Positions 24,433-33,862 are shown, counted from the first letter of the stretch. The stretch: DNA of 64,000 bases from Clostridia bacterium (GCA_017461235.1 JAFTYU010000016.1:53290-117289), one strand, 5' to 3'. Program-made: numbers and translations. Notes: a model not told the origin generated them from the sequence alone.

Positions 24433-27400
24433 ATGAAGATCAGAAAAATAGTTTCAATGGTATTGAGTTTTGCTATTTGTTTTTCACTTTGCGCAAACTT
24501 CAGTATGGTGAAGGCTGCAGATGTAAATACGGATAAGCTGACCTTTACGCTCAGTAGTGACGGCACATACTATATGGTTGGTGCAAAAGATACTACGGTC
24601 AATGGCGAAATAGTTATTCCCGCTACATACGAAGGCTTACCCGTTCGTCAGGTAAATCAATACGGATTTAAAGAGTGCACCGAAATTACCAAGGTTACTC
24701 TGCCGGAGGGTATTGAAAGATTAAGTACGGGTGCATTTTTAGATTCAGGTCTGACAGAAATAGTTATGCCTTCAAGTTTGAAATATATTGCAAGCTGTGT
24801 GTTCAGAGGTTGTACAAATTTAAAAAATATTGATATTCCTACTTCCGTTACTCATATAGGCGATTCTGCATTCAGCCTTTCGGGTATTGAAAAGCTTGTA
24901 ATTCCCGATAGTGTTATTTACGGAGATATACGCAATGTGGGTGGTAAAGTTCCCTTTAATGCACAGTGGCTTGCAAATAGTTGCGATTCTCTTAAAGAGG
25001 TAGTTTTGCCGAGTAATATAACCGAAATCGGGCAGGGTGCTTTCAGTTGGTGTATAAATCTTGAAAAAATAACCATTCCTGCAACTGTTACAAAGATAGG
25101 TTCAGGTGTATTTAACAATTGCTCTTCGTTAAAGGAGATTTATATTCCCGATTCGGTAGCTACAATAGATAAGGATGCATTTTTTAGTATGGAACTTGCG
25201 GTAATCAGCTTACCTGCTAACGTGCGTTTTACCGATAGTGCAATCACATACCATGATTGGTCATATAAAATGGACCATATCCTTTTCAGGGGGACTGAAG
25301 AACAGTTCAACACAATGGTAACTGAAATGGAAATTGAAATCGATCAACATTTCGATTATAAGACAGTTCATTTCAATTGCACCGCTGAAGCTCCAATATT
25401 AACAAACACAACAAGAGCGGCGGCTAATTGCTTGCAAAAATCAAAAATCTATTACAGCTGCTCTGAATGTGGAGAAAATATATGTAATATGGGCGGAGCT
25501 TACGGTGCGCATATTTACGGTGAAGACGGAAACTGTGTTATGTGTGCATTTCCCGAAAAGGATACGAATAAATACCTTACATTTGCCGAGGTTTATGACG
25601 AAGACGGCAGAGAGATTGTTTCATATAACGTAACAGATTGTGATACCTCAGTTACGGGTGCACTTTTAGTCCCCGGTGAATATAAGGGATTACCGGTTAA
25701 GGGGATTACAGACGGTGCTTTAGCAGGGTGTAAAGATGTTAAATCCATAATTATAGGCGAAGGTGTTGAGACTATCGGCAAGAGGGCATTCTGGCATTGT
25801 GACAGCCTTGAAGCCTTGACAATTCCCACTACATTACTCAGTATTGATGACGACCCCTTCTGGGGAACTGAAAATAAATTTGCGGACGTATATATTTCAG
25901 ATCTTCAATTCTGGTGTGAAACAGACTTTTCTGATATAGGTGTAGCAAACCCCTTAGGTGAAGGTGAAAATCTGTATCTTAACGGTGTACTTGTGGAAGA
26001 TTTAGTCCTTCCATGGTATATAACAGAAGTAAAGGATACTGCTTTTTATAACTGCGAGTCAATTAAATCCGTTACTTTTTCGGATAAAATTGAGCATATA
26101 GGGAAATACGCATTCAATGGTTGTCCCAATCTTACTGAGGTAAACATCCCTGACGTACCTGTGCAAATTGACATCCACGCTTTTGAAAATACGCCAATAT
26201 ATGATGATGCAAACAATTGGAAAAATGGAGCTTTTTATATAGATAATCATCTTATTAATTTCTTAGGCGAAGCGGATGAATTTGTAGTCAGGGATGGTAC
26301 CGTTGACATAGCCAAAAGAGCCTTTGCCAGAACCAATTATTCGGGCGATAAGATAATAAAGAAGCTTGTTTTACCCGATTCACTTGTGAAAATCAGCGAC
26401 GAGGCATTTCAGGATTCTGCATATCTTGAAGAGATAACCTTTGGTACGGGTCTTAAGAGTATTGGTGAATTTGCGTTTGAGAATTGCTCGTTGATTACTT
26501 CCCTTGAGTTTAAAAGCCTTGAAGAAGTAGGAAATTATGCGTTCCGTGGTGTTGATAACGTTAAAACACTTCATATACCCTATAATCTGGTAGAGTTAAA
26601 CTATTTAGCGTGCTTATTCCCTGACACCCTTGAAAAGACAACCTGTGATCCTAATAATCCCAGATTCAAAATGTGTAAAGACGGGGGATTGTATACTAAG
26701 GACGACAAAGAGCTGGTATTCTTTGGGAATTCCTATACAACAAGCTACACCTTACCCGAAAAGACAACAGTAATCGCTGATATGGCATTTTGTTGTGCAA
26801 GAGCTCTTAGTGACATAACTCTCCACGATAACGTGGAAAAAATAGGTTTCGAAGCCTTTGCCGGCACAGATTATTTTTATAAGAATTTGTCAAAAGCGGA
26901 CCTTTATGTCGGAAAATATCTTGTTAGTACGAGCTCACAGAATCTTCAGGTAAAAAGCGGTACGCTTGGTATAGCTGACGGAGTGGTGGATTACTCCTTG
27001 TTAAAAACAATCAAGCTCCCCAAGTCACTTAAATTTATTGATGGTAGTTTTGAAAATATTACGTCAATTGACGTGGCTTCTATGGATATGTGGTTGAATC
27101 TTACTTTTAATAACCCCGACGGAATTCAGGGTCTTAAGAATATTTATATTTCGGTAAATGGCAGTATACCCACCGAAATCGAAATTCCCCGTGATATGAC
27201 TACGCTTAATTCGTACATTTTGGGTAATTGTTCTAATCTTCAAACCATAACAATTCCTGAAACAGTTAAAACAATCGAGGATAACGCATTTTATAACTAT
27301 ACTCCCGGCAGATTAAGAATATATTGTCTTAATGGTAGCGTGGCTCACGATTATGCAATAGCTAAAGGGATACTGTATAAAACCTTTGACATTGTTTCAA

Positions 27401-27786
27401 AGGATGATGCACGTATAGACCACGTAAATAAAAGAATATATACAGATGTATATAATTTGTCGGATATTTATAGTTTGATTACAGTAACCGATGAAAAAAC
27501 TCATTTTGCTCTGGGTAGTCAGTACAGTAACGGACAACATATCTGGGGTACGGGTTCAACCATAACCATTTATGAGAATGAAAGCAGAACGGATTATACC
27601 TTGGTTATAAACGGCGATATCAACGGCGATAGTGTGTTTGATGTTCTTGATGTTTCGTATATTGAAAAATCAATGAACAACAATTGTGAATTAAACGAAG
27701 ACAGTATTATTGCGGCAGACGTGAATGGTGACAGTCAGATTAATGTGGCGGACTATCAGATGGCATTGAATACAATATTAGCATAA
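24433..27786 (+). CDS. Secreted BspA-type leucine-rich-repeat protein with C-terminal dockerin
   Basis: An 1,117-residue exported protein. Signal peptide 1-29 (ends MVKAA). Residues about 40-300 and 385-985 are LRR_5/BspA repeats, for example IPATVTKIGSGVFNNCSSLKEIYIP and similar units of 22-24 residues. Between them (about 318-378) lies a Cys-rich insert with YYSCSECGENI and DGNCVMC, likely a small metal-binding knuckle. The last 70 residues carry two calcium loops, GDINGDSVFDVLD and ADVNGDSQINVAD, forming a type I dockerin. Such proteins are surface or cellulosome-like adhesins. Strong GGAGG site before the ATG. No catalytic domain seen. Confidence 0.85.
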   Translation: MKIRKIVSMVLSFAICFSLCANFSMVKAADVNTDKLTFTLSSDGTYYMVGAKDTTVNGEIVIPATYEGLPVRQVNQYGFKECTEITKVTLPEGIERLSTGAFLDSGLTEIVMPSSLKYIASCVFRGCTNLKNIDIPTSVTHIGDSAFSLSGIEKLVIPDSVIYGDIRNVGGKVPFNAQWLANSCDSLKEVVLPSNITEIGQGAFSWCINLEKITIPATVTKIGSGVFNNCSSLKEIYIPDSVATIDKDAFFSMELAVISLPANVRFTDSAITYHDWSYKMDHILFRGTEEQFNTMVTEMEIEIDQHFDYKTVHFNCTAEAPILTNTTRAAANCLQKSKIYYSCSECGENICNMGGAYGAHIYGEDGNCVMCAFPEKDTNKYLTFAEVYDEDGREIVSYNVTDCDTSVTGALLVPGEYKGLPVKGITDGALAGCKDVKSIIIGEGVETIGKRAFWHCDSLEALTIPTTLLSIDDDPFWGTENKFADVYISDLQFWCETDFSDIGVANPLGEGENLYLNGVLVEDLVLPWYITEVKDTAFYNCESIKSVTFSDKIEHIGKYAFNGCPNLTEVNIPDVPVQIDIHAFENTPIYDDANNWKNGAFYIDNHLINFLGEADEFVVRDGTVDIAKRAFARTNYSGDKIIKKLVLPDSLVKISDEAFQDSAYLEEITFGTGLKSIGEFAFENCSLITSLEFKSLEEVGNYAFRGVDNVKTLHIPYNLVELNYLACLFPDTLEKTTCDPNNPRFKMCKDGGLYTKDDKELVFFGNSYTTSYTLPEKTTVIADMAFCCARALSDITLHDNVEKIGFEAFAGTDYFYKNLSKADLYVGKYLVSTSSQNLQVKSGTLGIADGVVDYSLLKTIKLPKSLKFIDGSFENITSIDVASMDMWLNLTFNNPDGIQGLKNIYISVNGSIPTEIEIPRDMTTLNSYILGNCSNLQTITIPETVKTIEDNAFYNYTPGRLRIYCLNGSVAHDYAIAKGILYKTFDIVSKDDARIDHVNKRIYTDVYNLSDIYSLITVTDEKTHFALGSQYSNGQHIWGTGSTITIYENESRTDYTLVINGDINGDSVFDVLDVSYIEKSMNNNCELNEDSIIAADVNGDSQINVADYQMALNTILA

Positions 27787-27787
27787 A

Positions 27788-27828
27788 AAATACGGTTGGT
27801 GTTCATTGAACATCAACCGTGTTTTTTA
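27788..27828. terminator. Bidirectional terminator between the LRR gene and alaS
   Basis: Thirteen-pair stem (27792-27804 with 27808-27820, one G-T), A-run before, T-run after. Confidence 0.88.
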
Positions 27829-27829
27829 T

Positions 27830-30469
27830 TTATTTAAGCTTTGCTCTAACGATTTCTTCTGCTTTTTCAAGGGCTTCGGGAATCTTTGAGATATCCTTAC
27901 CGCCTGCCATAGCAGAGTCGGGCTTACCGCCGCCTGAACCGCCTGCAATCTGAGCAACTTCGCGGACTATATTACCTGCGTGTGCGCCGTTTGCGATTGC
28001 TTCTTTTCCGCAATAGCAAGCGAAGGAGCAAGTGCCCTTGGCAGGTTGTTCTGCTGCAAGAATAACAACGATATCTTCGCCCTTATCCTTTGATGAGTCG
28101 AGCATTGAGCGTAATGCGCCTGCGTCTGCTTCGCCGATAGAAGCGGTTATAACCTTAACTGCACCTACCTGCTTGCAGTTGTCAAAAAGATTGCCGGCTT
28201 TCTGCTTTGCAATTTCAGCTTTAAGCTCTTCAAGCTCCTTCTCGTTAGCTTTAAGCTCCTGTGTAAGAGCCGCGGCTTTGTTAGCGAGTTCGTTAACATT
28301 ACCGAGTTTCATAGCAGTTGCAGCATCGTGAATGAGCTTTTCCTTGCCGTTAAGATGCTCGATAACGCCGAAGCCTGTCACACCTTCAATTCTTCTGACA
28401 CCTGCGGCAACAGAAGATTCGGAAACAATACGGAAAAGACCGATATTGCCGGTATTCTTAACGTGTGTACCACCGCAAAGCTCTGTTGAAAAATTACCTG
28501 CGGAAACTACGCGTACTGTATCACCGTATTTTTCACCGAAAAGAGCCATTGCACCCTTTTTCTTTGCATCGTCGATGCTCATTTCTTCGGTAACAACATC
28601 CACCGCGGAAAGAATAATCTCGTTGACTCTGTTTTCAATTTTTGTAATTTCATCTGCGGTAAGAGCAGAGAAGTGAGAGAAGTCGAAACGTACAGCGTTT
28701 TCATTTACAAGCTGACCTGCCTGCTCAACGTGTGTGCCGAGTGCTTCACGCAGAGCTGCCTGAAGAAGGTGAGCGGCAGTATGATTTCTCATAATAGCCT
28801 GACGGCGGATAGAATCAACCGTTGCAGTTGCTTTATCACCAATGTTTATAGCATCACCTTCGGTGAGTGTGCCGTGGTGAAGTATAACGCCTTCGGCAGT
28901 TTTGGTTGTGTTTGTAACTGTGAAAACGTTATTACCGACGGTGATAACACCTGTGTCACCAACCTGACCGCCGCTTTCCGCATAGAATGCACTTTCGGAA
29001 AGTACGATAACTGCATCTGTATCAACGCCTACAAAATCAACCTTTTCACCGTTGGAGGCAATAGCAAGGACTTCGCCGCAGCTTTCAGTCTGCTTGTAGC
29101 CTGTGAAAACTGTTGTACCGCATTCTTTGAAGGAAACGTCTGAGCTCTTCCAGCCTTCTGTGCCTGCAACGTTGCGTGCGGCTTTGGCTTTAGCCTTGGC
29201 TTCGGCAAGATATTGTTCAAATTCTTCGTTGTTGACAGTCATACCGTTTTCTTCAACGATTTCTCTTGTTAAGTCAATGGGGAAACCATAAGTATCCTGA
29301 AGCTTGAATGCATCTGCGCCTGAAAGAACCTTGCCGTCAGATTTCTTAATCATATCATTAAGTAACTCAAGACCGCTGTCAATTGTTTTATAGAAGCTGT
29401 TTTCTTCCATTGATATGACTTTGATAATGTAATCCTCTTTTTCGCGAAGACCGGGATATGCATTTTCGTTCTCTTTGATAACAGTTTCGCAAACTTCTGC
29501 AAGGAAGGGTCTTTCAATGCCTAAAAGTCTGCCGTGACGTGCGGCACGTCTTAAAAGTCTTCTCAGAACGTAGCCTCTGCCCACGTTTGAAGGAAGAACG
29601 CCGTCACCAATCATAAAGGTTGTTGAACGGATATGGTCTGTAATAACACGAAGTGAAATATCGCTCTTTTCATTTTCGTGATATTTTACACCTGCAATTT
29701 CCATAATGTGCTTCATTATATTCTGCACGGTGTCAACTTCAAAGATATTGTTTACATCCTGACAGATGCAAGCAAGTCTTTCAAGACCCATACCTGTATC
29801 AATATTAGGGTTGGCAAGGGGTGTGTAGTTGTTATTACCGTCGTTTTCAAACTGTGTGAAAACAAGATTCCAGAACTCAACGAATCGGTCACATTCGCAA
29901 CCAACCTTACAGTCCGGACTGCCGCAGCCGTATTTTTCACCGCGGTCATAGTAAAGCTCGGAGCAGGGGCCGCAAGGTCCCTGACCGTGTTCCCAGAAGT
30001 TATCTTCCTTGCCGAAGCGAACCATATGGTCGGGCTTTACGCCTACATCTTTTGTCCAGATGTCGTATGCTTCGTCATCATCCAGATAAACACTGCAATA
30101 AATCTTATCTGCATCCATACCGATAACTTCGGTGCAGAATTCCCAAGCCCACGGAATAACTTCTTTTTTGAAATAATCACCGAAAGAAAAGTTGCCGAGC
30201 ATTTCAAAATATGTGCCGTGACGTGCGGTAATACCAACACGCTCAATATCGGGTGTACGGATGCACTTCTGGCAAGTTGTAACTCTCTTTTTAGGGGGAG
30301 TTTCTTCGCCTGTGAAGTATTTTTTCATAGGTGTCATACCTGCGTTGATAAGAAGGATACTCTTATCACCCTGAGGTACAAGGGGAAAGCTGGGAAGTCT
30401 TAAATGCTCCTTGCTTTCAAAGAATTTAAGATATTTTTCTCTTAAATCGTTAAGGCCTGTCCATTCCAT
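27830..30469 (-). CDS. alaS: Alanine--tRNA ligase
   Basis: An 879-residue class II synthetase, full bacterial length. N-terminal catalytic core with HLRLPSFPLVPQGDKSILLINAGM and RVTTCQKCIRTPDIE; a Cys-rich insert (CKVGCECDRF) follows. The editing domain has NHTAAHLLQAAL (HxxxH) and CGGTHVKNTG (CxxxH), and the C-Ala domain has GGSGGGKPDSAMAGG. ATG at 30469. Regulated by a T-box that lies unusually far upstream, with a repeat element between. Terminator shared with the convergent LRR gene. Confidence 0.96.
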   Translation of the reverse strand: MEWTGLNDLREKYLKFFESKEHLRLPSFPLVPQGDKSILLINAGMTPMKKYFTGEETPPKKRVTTCQKCIRTPDIERVGITARHGTYFEMLGNFSFGDYFKKEVIPWAWEFCTEVIGMDADKIYCSVYLDDDEAYDIWTKDVGVKPDHMVRFGKEDNFWEHGQGPCGPCSELYYDRGEKYGCGSPDCKVGCECDRFVEFWNLVFTQFENDGNNNYTPLANPNIDTGMGLERLACICQDVNNIFEVDTVQNIMKHIMEIAGVKYHENEKSDISLRVITDHIRSTTFMIGDGVLPSNVGRGYVLRRLLRRAARHGRLLGIERPFLAEVCETVIKENENAYPGLREKEDYIIKVISMEENSFYKTIDSGLELLNDMIKKSDGKVLSGADAFKLQDTYGFPIDLTREIVEENGMTVNNEEFEQYLAEAKAKAKAARNVAGTEGWKSSDVSFKECGTTVFTGYKQTESCGEVLAIASNGEKVDFVGVDTDAVIVLSESAFYAESGGQVGDTGVITVGNNVFTVTNTTKTAEGVILHHGTLTEGDAINIGDKATATVDSIRRQAIMRNHTAAHLLQAALREALGTHVEQAGQLVNENAVRFDFSHFSALTADEITKIENRVNEIILSAVDVVTEEMSIDDAKKKGAMALFGEKYGDTVRVVSAGNFSTELCGGTHVKNTGNIGLFRIVSESSVAAGVRRIEGVTGFGVIEHLNGKEKLIHDAATAMKLGNVNELANKAAALTQELKANEKELEELKAEIAKQKAGNLFDNCKQVGAVKVITASIGEADAGALRSMLDSSKDKGEDIVVILAAEQPAKGTCSFACYCGKEAIANGAHAGNIVREVAQIAGGSGGGKPDSAMAGGKDISKIPEALEKAEEIVRAKLK

Positions 30470-30484
30470 AGATTATTCACTCCG

Positions 30485-30752
30485 TTCATCAGTTAGGAGT
30501 GAGGAATGAGAAGCGAGAAGTTTTGGGACGCAAAGCGCCGATTATATGGATAACGCAACAAATCAACCGGTTTTGCTACGGTGTTATTGGTTTCAACAAC
30601 TGATATAAAAGTTTATTATCTCCAATAAACCGTAGGGGACGGATCCATCCGTCCCGAAGAACGATAAAGCAGATATGGGCGAAAGCGATTATAATTGCCG
30701 AACGCAGGTCCCGAAACTCCTAACTCCTGACTCCTGACTCCTCATTAAATAA
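30485..30752. repeat. MITE-like repeat inserted between the alaS T-box and alaS
   Basis: About 270 bases without coding potential. The ends are imperfect inverted repeats: GGAGTGAGGA-type units then a GGGAC...CCGATTATA segment at the left, and their complement (CTCCTAACTCCTGACTCC) at the right. The centre holds the palindrome GGGACGGAT two bases ATCCGTCCC (30636-30655), shared with 5122-5141. Terminal inverted repeats plus a second genomic copy suggest a non-autonomous mobile element. The transposase is not in the window. Confidence 0.6.
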
Positions 30753-30972
30753 AAAACGGCACGTTTTTTTACAAATCGGGACGGCATACGCCGCGGTACC
30801 ACCCGAATTGTGCAAAACGCACCACTCATAGTAACAGTTAACGCCTGTAAACGTGCCGTTTCCGGCAAGGCTCAACAAGCAGCAAATTTTTTGGCGACAG
30901 AAAGCTCACACCAACCGCTTTCTCTCTGGATATCGTATCAAAAAATCATCTTGCATCATAGCCACAAAAAAT
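30745..30972 (-). promoter_or_regulatory. alaS: Alanine T-box riboswitch for alaS
   Basis: Read on the minus strand: AG-bulge CCAGAGAG (about 30935), probable specifier GCT (Ala, 30883-30881) before GAG, T-box CGGGTGGTACCGCGG (30805-30791), and a terminator arm ending in a T-run at about 30750. TGGT fits tRNA-Ala with A73. The specifier-to-GAG distance is one base longer than in the other T-boxes of the window. It lies about 280 bases from the alaS start because of the inserted repeat. Confidence 0.88.
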
Positions 30973-30982
30973 ATACAAATAT

Positions 30983-31010
30983 ATTATATTCAATTTTTAA
31001 TTAAAGTCAA
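30983..31010 (-). promoter_or_regulatory. alaS T-box promoter
   Basis: Minus strand TTGACT (31010-31005), 16-base spacer, perfect TATAAT (30988-30983). Confidence 0.65.
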
Positions 31011-31039
31011 GTTTTATTTAACCGTGGAAACGATAATGG

Positions 31040-31068
31040 TTGACACGGCTTGTAAACTGTGTTAATAT
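31040..31068 (+). promoter_or_regulatory. pnuC promoter
   Basis: TTGACA (31040-31045), 17-base spacer, TAATAT (31063-31068); divergent from the alaS promoter. Confidence 0.65.
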
Positions 31069-31074
31069 ATCCGC

Positions 31075-31182
31075 ATAAAAAGAATATTGTACTGCCACCG
31101 GGTAGTTGATGAGTTTTTCATCCGTATATACATCGTTAGGTCTTTGAAGATGTATAGGCGGGTGTATTTTTTTGGAGGAAAT
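31075..31182 (+). promoter_or_regulatory. Structured pnuC leader with terminator-like hairpin, candidate attenuator
   Basis: CATCC (31119-31123) and TATACATC (31127-31134) pair with GATGTATA (31149-31156) and GGGTG (31160-31164), followed by a run of seven T and the ribosome binding site. An upstream GATGA (31108-31112) can instead pair with TCATC (31118-31122), and CACC (31096-31099) with GGTG (31161-31164); both compete with the terminator. Mutually exclusive folds are the mark of an attenuator or riboswitch. I do not recognise a known class. Confidence 0.5.
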
Positions 31183-31875
31183 ATGAAAATCAGAACTCCG
31201 TTGAAAACGTTAAGTAAATTTGAGCTTGGTTTATGGATATGTTCGTTGATTCTTATAACGGTAGTTTTTGTTGTTGGGGGTAATTTTGATTTCCTTGTTC
31301 TTGTGGCTTCGCTTATTGGTGCTACCGCATTGATTTTTGTAGCTAAAGGTGACCCTTTGGGACAGATTCTCACAGTTGTGTTCGCTGTACTGTATTCGGT
31401 AATTTCTTTCAAATTCCGATATTTTGGTGAAATGATAACCTATCTTGGTATGACTTCGCCCATGGCTATAGCTGCAGCGGTAGAATGGTTCAGAAATCCC
31501 TTTGAAAAAGGCAAAGCAGAAGTCAAAATCAAAAAACTTTCATTAAAGACGTGGGTTGTTCTTTGGGGACTTGCCGCAGTCGTGACGGCTATATTCTTTT
31601 TTGTACTCAAAGCCTTTGATACTCCTAATCTTTTTATGAGCACGGTTTCTATCACAACAAGCTTTCTCGCATCTGCTCTTACATTTTTAAGGAGTCCCTT
31701 TTACGCGTTGGCATACGCATCAAACGACGTTGTTCTTATAGTTCTGTGGATTCTGGCATCAATAGTTGAGCCGTCATACATCCCGATGATAGTCTGTTTT
31801 GTAATTTTCCTTATTAATGACTCTTATGGTTTTATAAACTGGAGAAGAATGAAAAAACGACAAGGTGCGTCATAA
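31183..31875 (+). CDS. pnuC: Nicotinamide mononucleotide/riboside transporter PnuC-like
   Basis: A 230-residue membrane protein of the PnuC family, which takes up nicotinamide riboside (or, in sister groups, thiamine or riboflavin) by facilitated diffusion coupled to intracellular phosphorylation. About seven to eight membrane segments; the family's paired motifs include AKGDPLGQILTVVFAVLYSVISFKFRYFGEM and the late NDVVLIVLWILAS followed by FLINDSYGFINWRRM. ATG at 31183 is preferred because GGAGGA is correctly spaced; longer versions would run through the leader. Substrate is inferred from the family. Preceded by a possible attenuator. Confidence 0.85.
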   Translation: MKIRTPLKTLSKFELGLWICSLILITVVFVVGGNFDFLVLVASLIGATALIFVAKGDPLGQILTVVFAVLYSVISFKFRYFGEMITYLGMTSPMAIAAAVEWFRNPFEKGKAEVKIKKLSLKTWVVLWGLAAVVTAIFFFVLKAFDTPNLFMSTVSITTSFLASALTFLRSPFYALAYASNDVVLIVLWILASIVEPSYIPMIVCFVIFLINDSYGFINWRRMKKRQGAS

Positions 31876-31904
31876 AATATATCTCATATTAAGACTATTA
31901 TTTA

Positions 31905-32627
31905 TTATAAGTATTTTTCAATACATTCAACTACCAAGGACGGCTCGTTGAGACCGTGGGGATGGTGGTTGCAGCCTGGCTTTATAAATAAATCCAGGGG
32001 TAAGGAATTCTCTTTGTAGGCTTCTTCGATAAGTTTTCCGTTTTCGGTGTAGGGTACAACAGTGTCACTGTCACCTGCAACCATAATTACGGGGATTTTA
32101 TGTTTTAAAAGTTCGGGGATTTTATCCTGCGGTGTTTCTCTGTAACAGATAAGCTGAGAAATACTGTGCATGTTGAGTGCTCCAAGAATTTCCGAGAAGT
32201 TTTCGTCATCGATTCTTTCGCCGATACCGAAACCACATGGACAGCTCATATAATTTATGACGGGTGCATCAATATATATGCTGCTTACAAGCTGGGGGTA
32301 TTTTGCGGCAAATTTTACTGCAAATATTCCGCCGCAGCTCATTCCCACGGGGACACAACCGCAGTTTATGTTGTATTTTTCTTTGCAAAATTTTACAAAA
32401 CGTGCTTTTCGGTCGATGTCAGCATCGGTGCCCCAACGGTTGTCATTTTTTATGTAGCACAAAAAATGTCCTTTTTCAATAAGCTTTATTTCAGTTTCGG
32501 GAAAGGCATTCCAATATTCGGTTTTCAGAATCAAGGCACATTTGTCGGCAACTTTTTCAGGTTCGACAATTATTGCTTCGTGATTTTCAAAAATAAATTC
32601 ATCTGCATTAAATCCGTTCCATTGCAT
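31905..32627 (-). CDS. Alpha/beta hydrolase, probable carbohydrate-linked esterase
   Basis: A 240-residue cytoplasmic alpha/beta hydrolase (dienelactone-hydrolase/esterase type). Nucleophile elbow VGMSCGG (Ser), acid in AGDSDTVVP and His in CNHHPHGL give a complete triad. It lacks a signal peptide. It is four bases downstream of a sialidase-like gene and surely co-transcribed, suggesting it removes acyl groups from the same glycan or its sugar product. That pairing role is inference; hydrolase family is firm. Confidence 0.8.
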   Translation of the reverse strand: MQWNGFNADEFIFENHEAIIVEPEKVADKCALILKTEYWNAFPETEIKLIEKGHFLCYIKNDNRWGTDADIDRKARFVKFCKEKYNINCGCVPVGMSCGGIFAVKFAAKYPQLVSSIYIDAPVINYMSCPCGFGIGERIDDENFSEILGALNMHSISQLICYRETPQDKIPELLKHKIPVIMVAGDSDTVVPYTENGKLIEEAYKENSLPLDLFIKPGCNHHPHGLNEPSLVVECIEKYL

Positions 32628-32631
32628 AATA

Positions 32632-33708
32632 TCACCTGCTTATTTCATCGTACATGATTTTTATAATTTTTGTACTGTTAAGGCAACAATCCGTGTTGTT
32701 ACTGTGATAGTAGGCGAGAAGAAGATAATCTTCCCCTGTAATGATTGCAGGATAACAGTAGCCGTTGTTTAAATCGTCTTCAATATAATAAAGCTTTTCT
32801 CTTGTGAAAGATTTGCCGTTATCGTAACTGACGGCTAAAGTGTAGGGTGTGCGACCCCAGAATTCTTCGTCAGCCTCTCTTAAAACGTGCTCGGGTATGG
32901 GATTGAAAACCGCTACGGTTAAATCTCTGAAGTTTTTTACAAGCATAGGAGAAGACGGTGAAGAAAAAAACGTGTTGGGCTCGGGGGAAGACCAGGTTTC
33001 ACCATTATCGTGGGAAAAACATTGAAACTGAAAGCCTAAGCCTGTGCGTATATAGCACCACACTGTACCGTCATTGTGCTGAAAAAGCCCGGGTTCCTGA
33101 AAACCGAGCGGATTGTTTTTAAAGGGACAGGCAAGCTTATGTCCGATTTTTTTCCAGGTTGCGCCGTCATCATCTGAACACACAAACAGGATTTCACCGG
33201 GTGAAAATTCAATGTCGGTATTGTGTATGGTGTGAAGCGCCAAGGGCAGAAGAATTCTGCCGTTTTGAAGAGTTATTACTCTATCGTTATTAAGAATATA
33301 ATAATCAGGTCGGTTAATGCACTCCGTACAGCTTATGGGAGTGCTCCAGGTGTCACCTTCATCGGCGGAACGGGTAAAAAAGATGTTATCCGTTGCGTCG
33401 GTGTTTTTTTCTATATAAAAAGCACCGATATCACCATTGTTCATCCGCAGGAAGGAAAGAGACATAATGTTGACAGAGCCTTCTGATTTTTTGAAAAGAA
33501 CTCTTTTTTGTCCCCATGTTTCGCCCTCATCATAAGAGATGAAGGCGGAAATAACAGCATTGGCTTCATCTTCGCGGTTATCGTCAATAAACTCAGTGTA
33601 ACCGAACAAAACAGCACCGTTTTTAAGTCTTATAAATGACCCTTCGCCGTTACGGGTGTTGTTTCCTTCAGCAGGAATGAAAAACACTTGTCTGCCTATT
33701 TTTTTCAT
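32632..33708 (-). CDS. Sialidase-like six-bladed propeller (BNR/Asp-box) protein
   Basis: A 358-residue protein with four Asp-boxes of the form SxDxGxTW (SYDEGETW, SADEGDTW, SDDDGATW, SHDNGETW), the hallmark of the sialidase superfamily. No signal peptide, so probably cytoplasmic. The classic RIP arginine motif near the N-terminus is not obvious; GSFIRLKNGAVLFGYTE is in its place, so true exo-sialidase activity is uncertain and another glycan-cleaving activity of the superfamily is possible. ATG at 33708. Operon with the downstream esterase. Confidence 0.75.
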   Translation of the reverse strand: MKKIGRQVFFIPAEGNNTRNGEGSFIRLKNGAVLFGYTEFIDDNREDEANAVISAFISYDEGETWGQKRVLFKKSEGSVNIMSLSFLRMNNGDIGAFYIEKNTDATDNIFFTRSADEGDTWSTPISCTECINRPDYYILNNDRVITLQNGRILLPLALHTIHNTDIEFSPGEILFVCSDDDGATWKKIGHKLACPFKNNPLGFQEPGLFQHNDGTVWCYIRTGLGFQFQCFSHDNGETWSSPEPNTFFSSPSSPMLVKNFRDLTVAVFNPIPEHVLREADEEFWGRTPYTLAVSYDNGKSFTREKLYYIEDDLNNGYCYPAIITGEDYLLLAYYHSNNTDCCLNSTKIIKIMYDEISR

Positions 33709-33752
33709 AGATTTACTCCAAATAAATTTACTTGTGTGAGACGCTTGGCTTG

Positions 33753-33781
33753 TATTGTTTCTGTATCTCTGATATGGTCAA
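33753..33781 (-). promoter_or_regulatory. Possible promoter for the sialidase-like/esterase pair
   Basis: Minus strand TTGACC (33781-33776), 17-base spacer, ACAATA (33758-33753). Moderate match. Confidence 0.4.
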
Positions 33782-33862
33782 CGTGACAGGAACAATAGCT
33801 TTTTTCGTGAAATCAAGCTTATCAGAAATATTTTAACACACAAAATTAAGAAAGTAAATTTA

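Noticed and set aside
29678-30403. 241-codon open frame opposite alaS
   Set aside because: Shadow of the alaS catalytic core; no ribosome binding site or recognisable domain.
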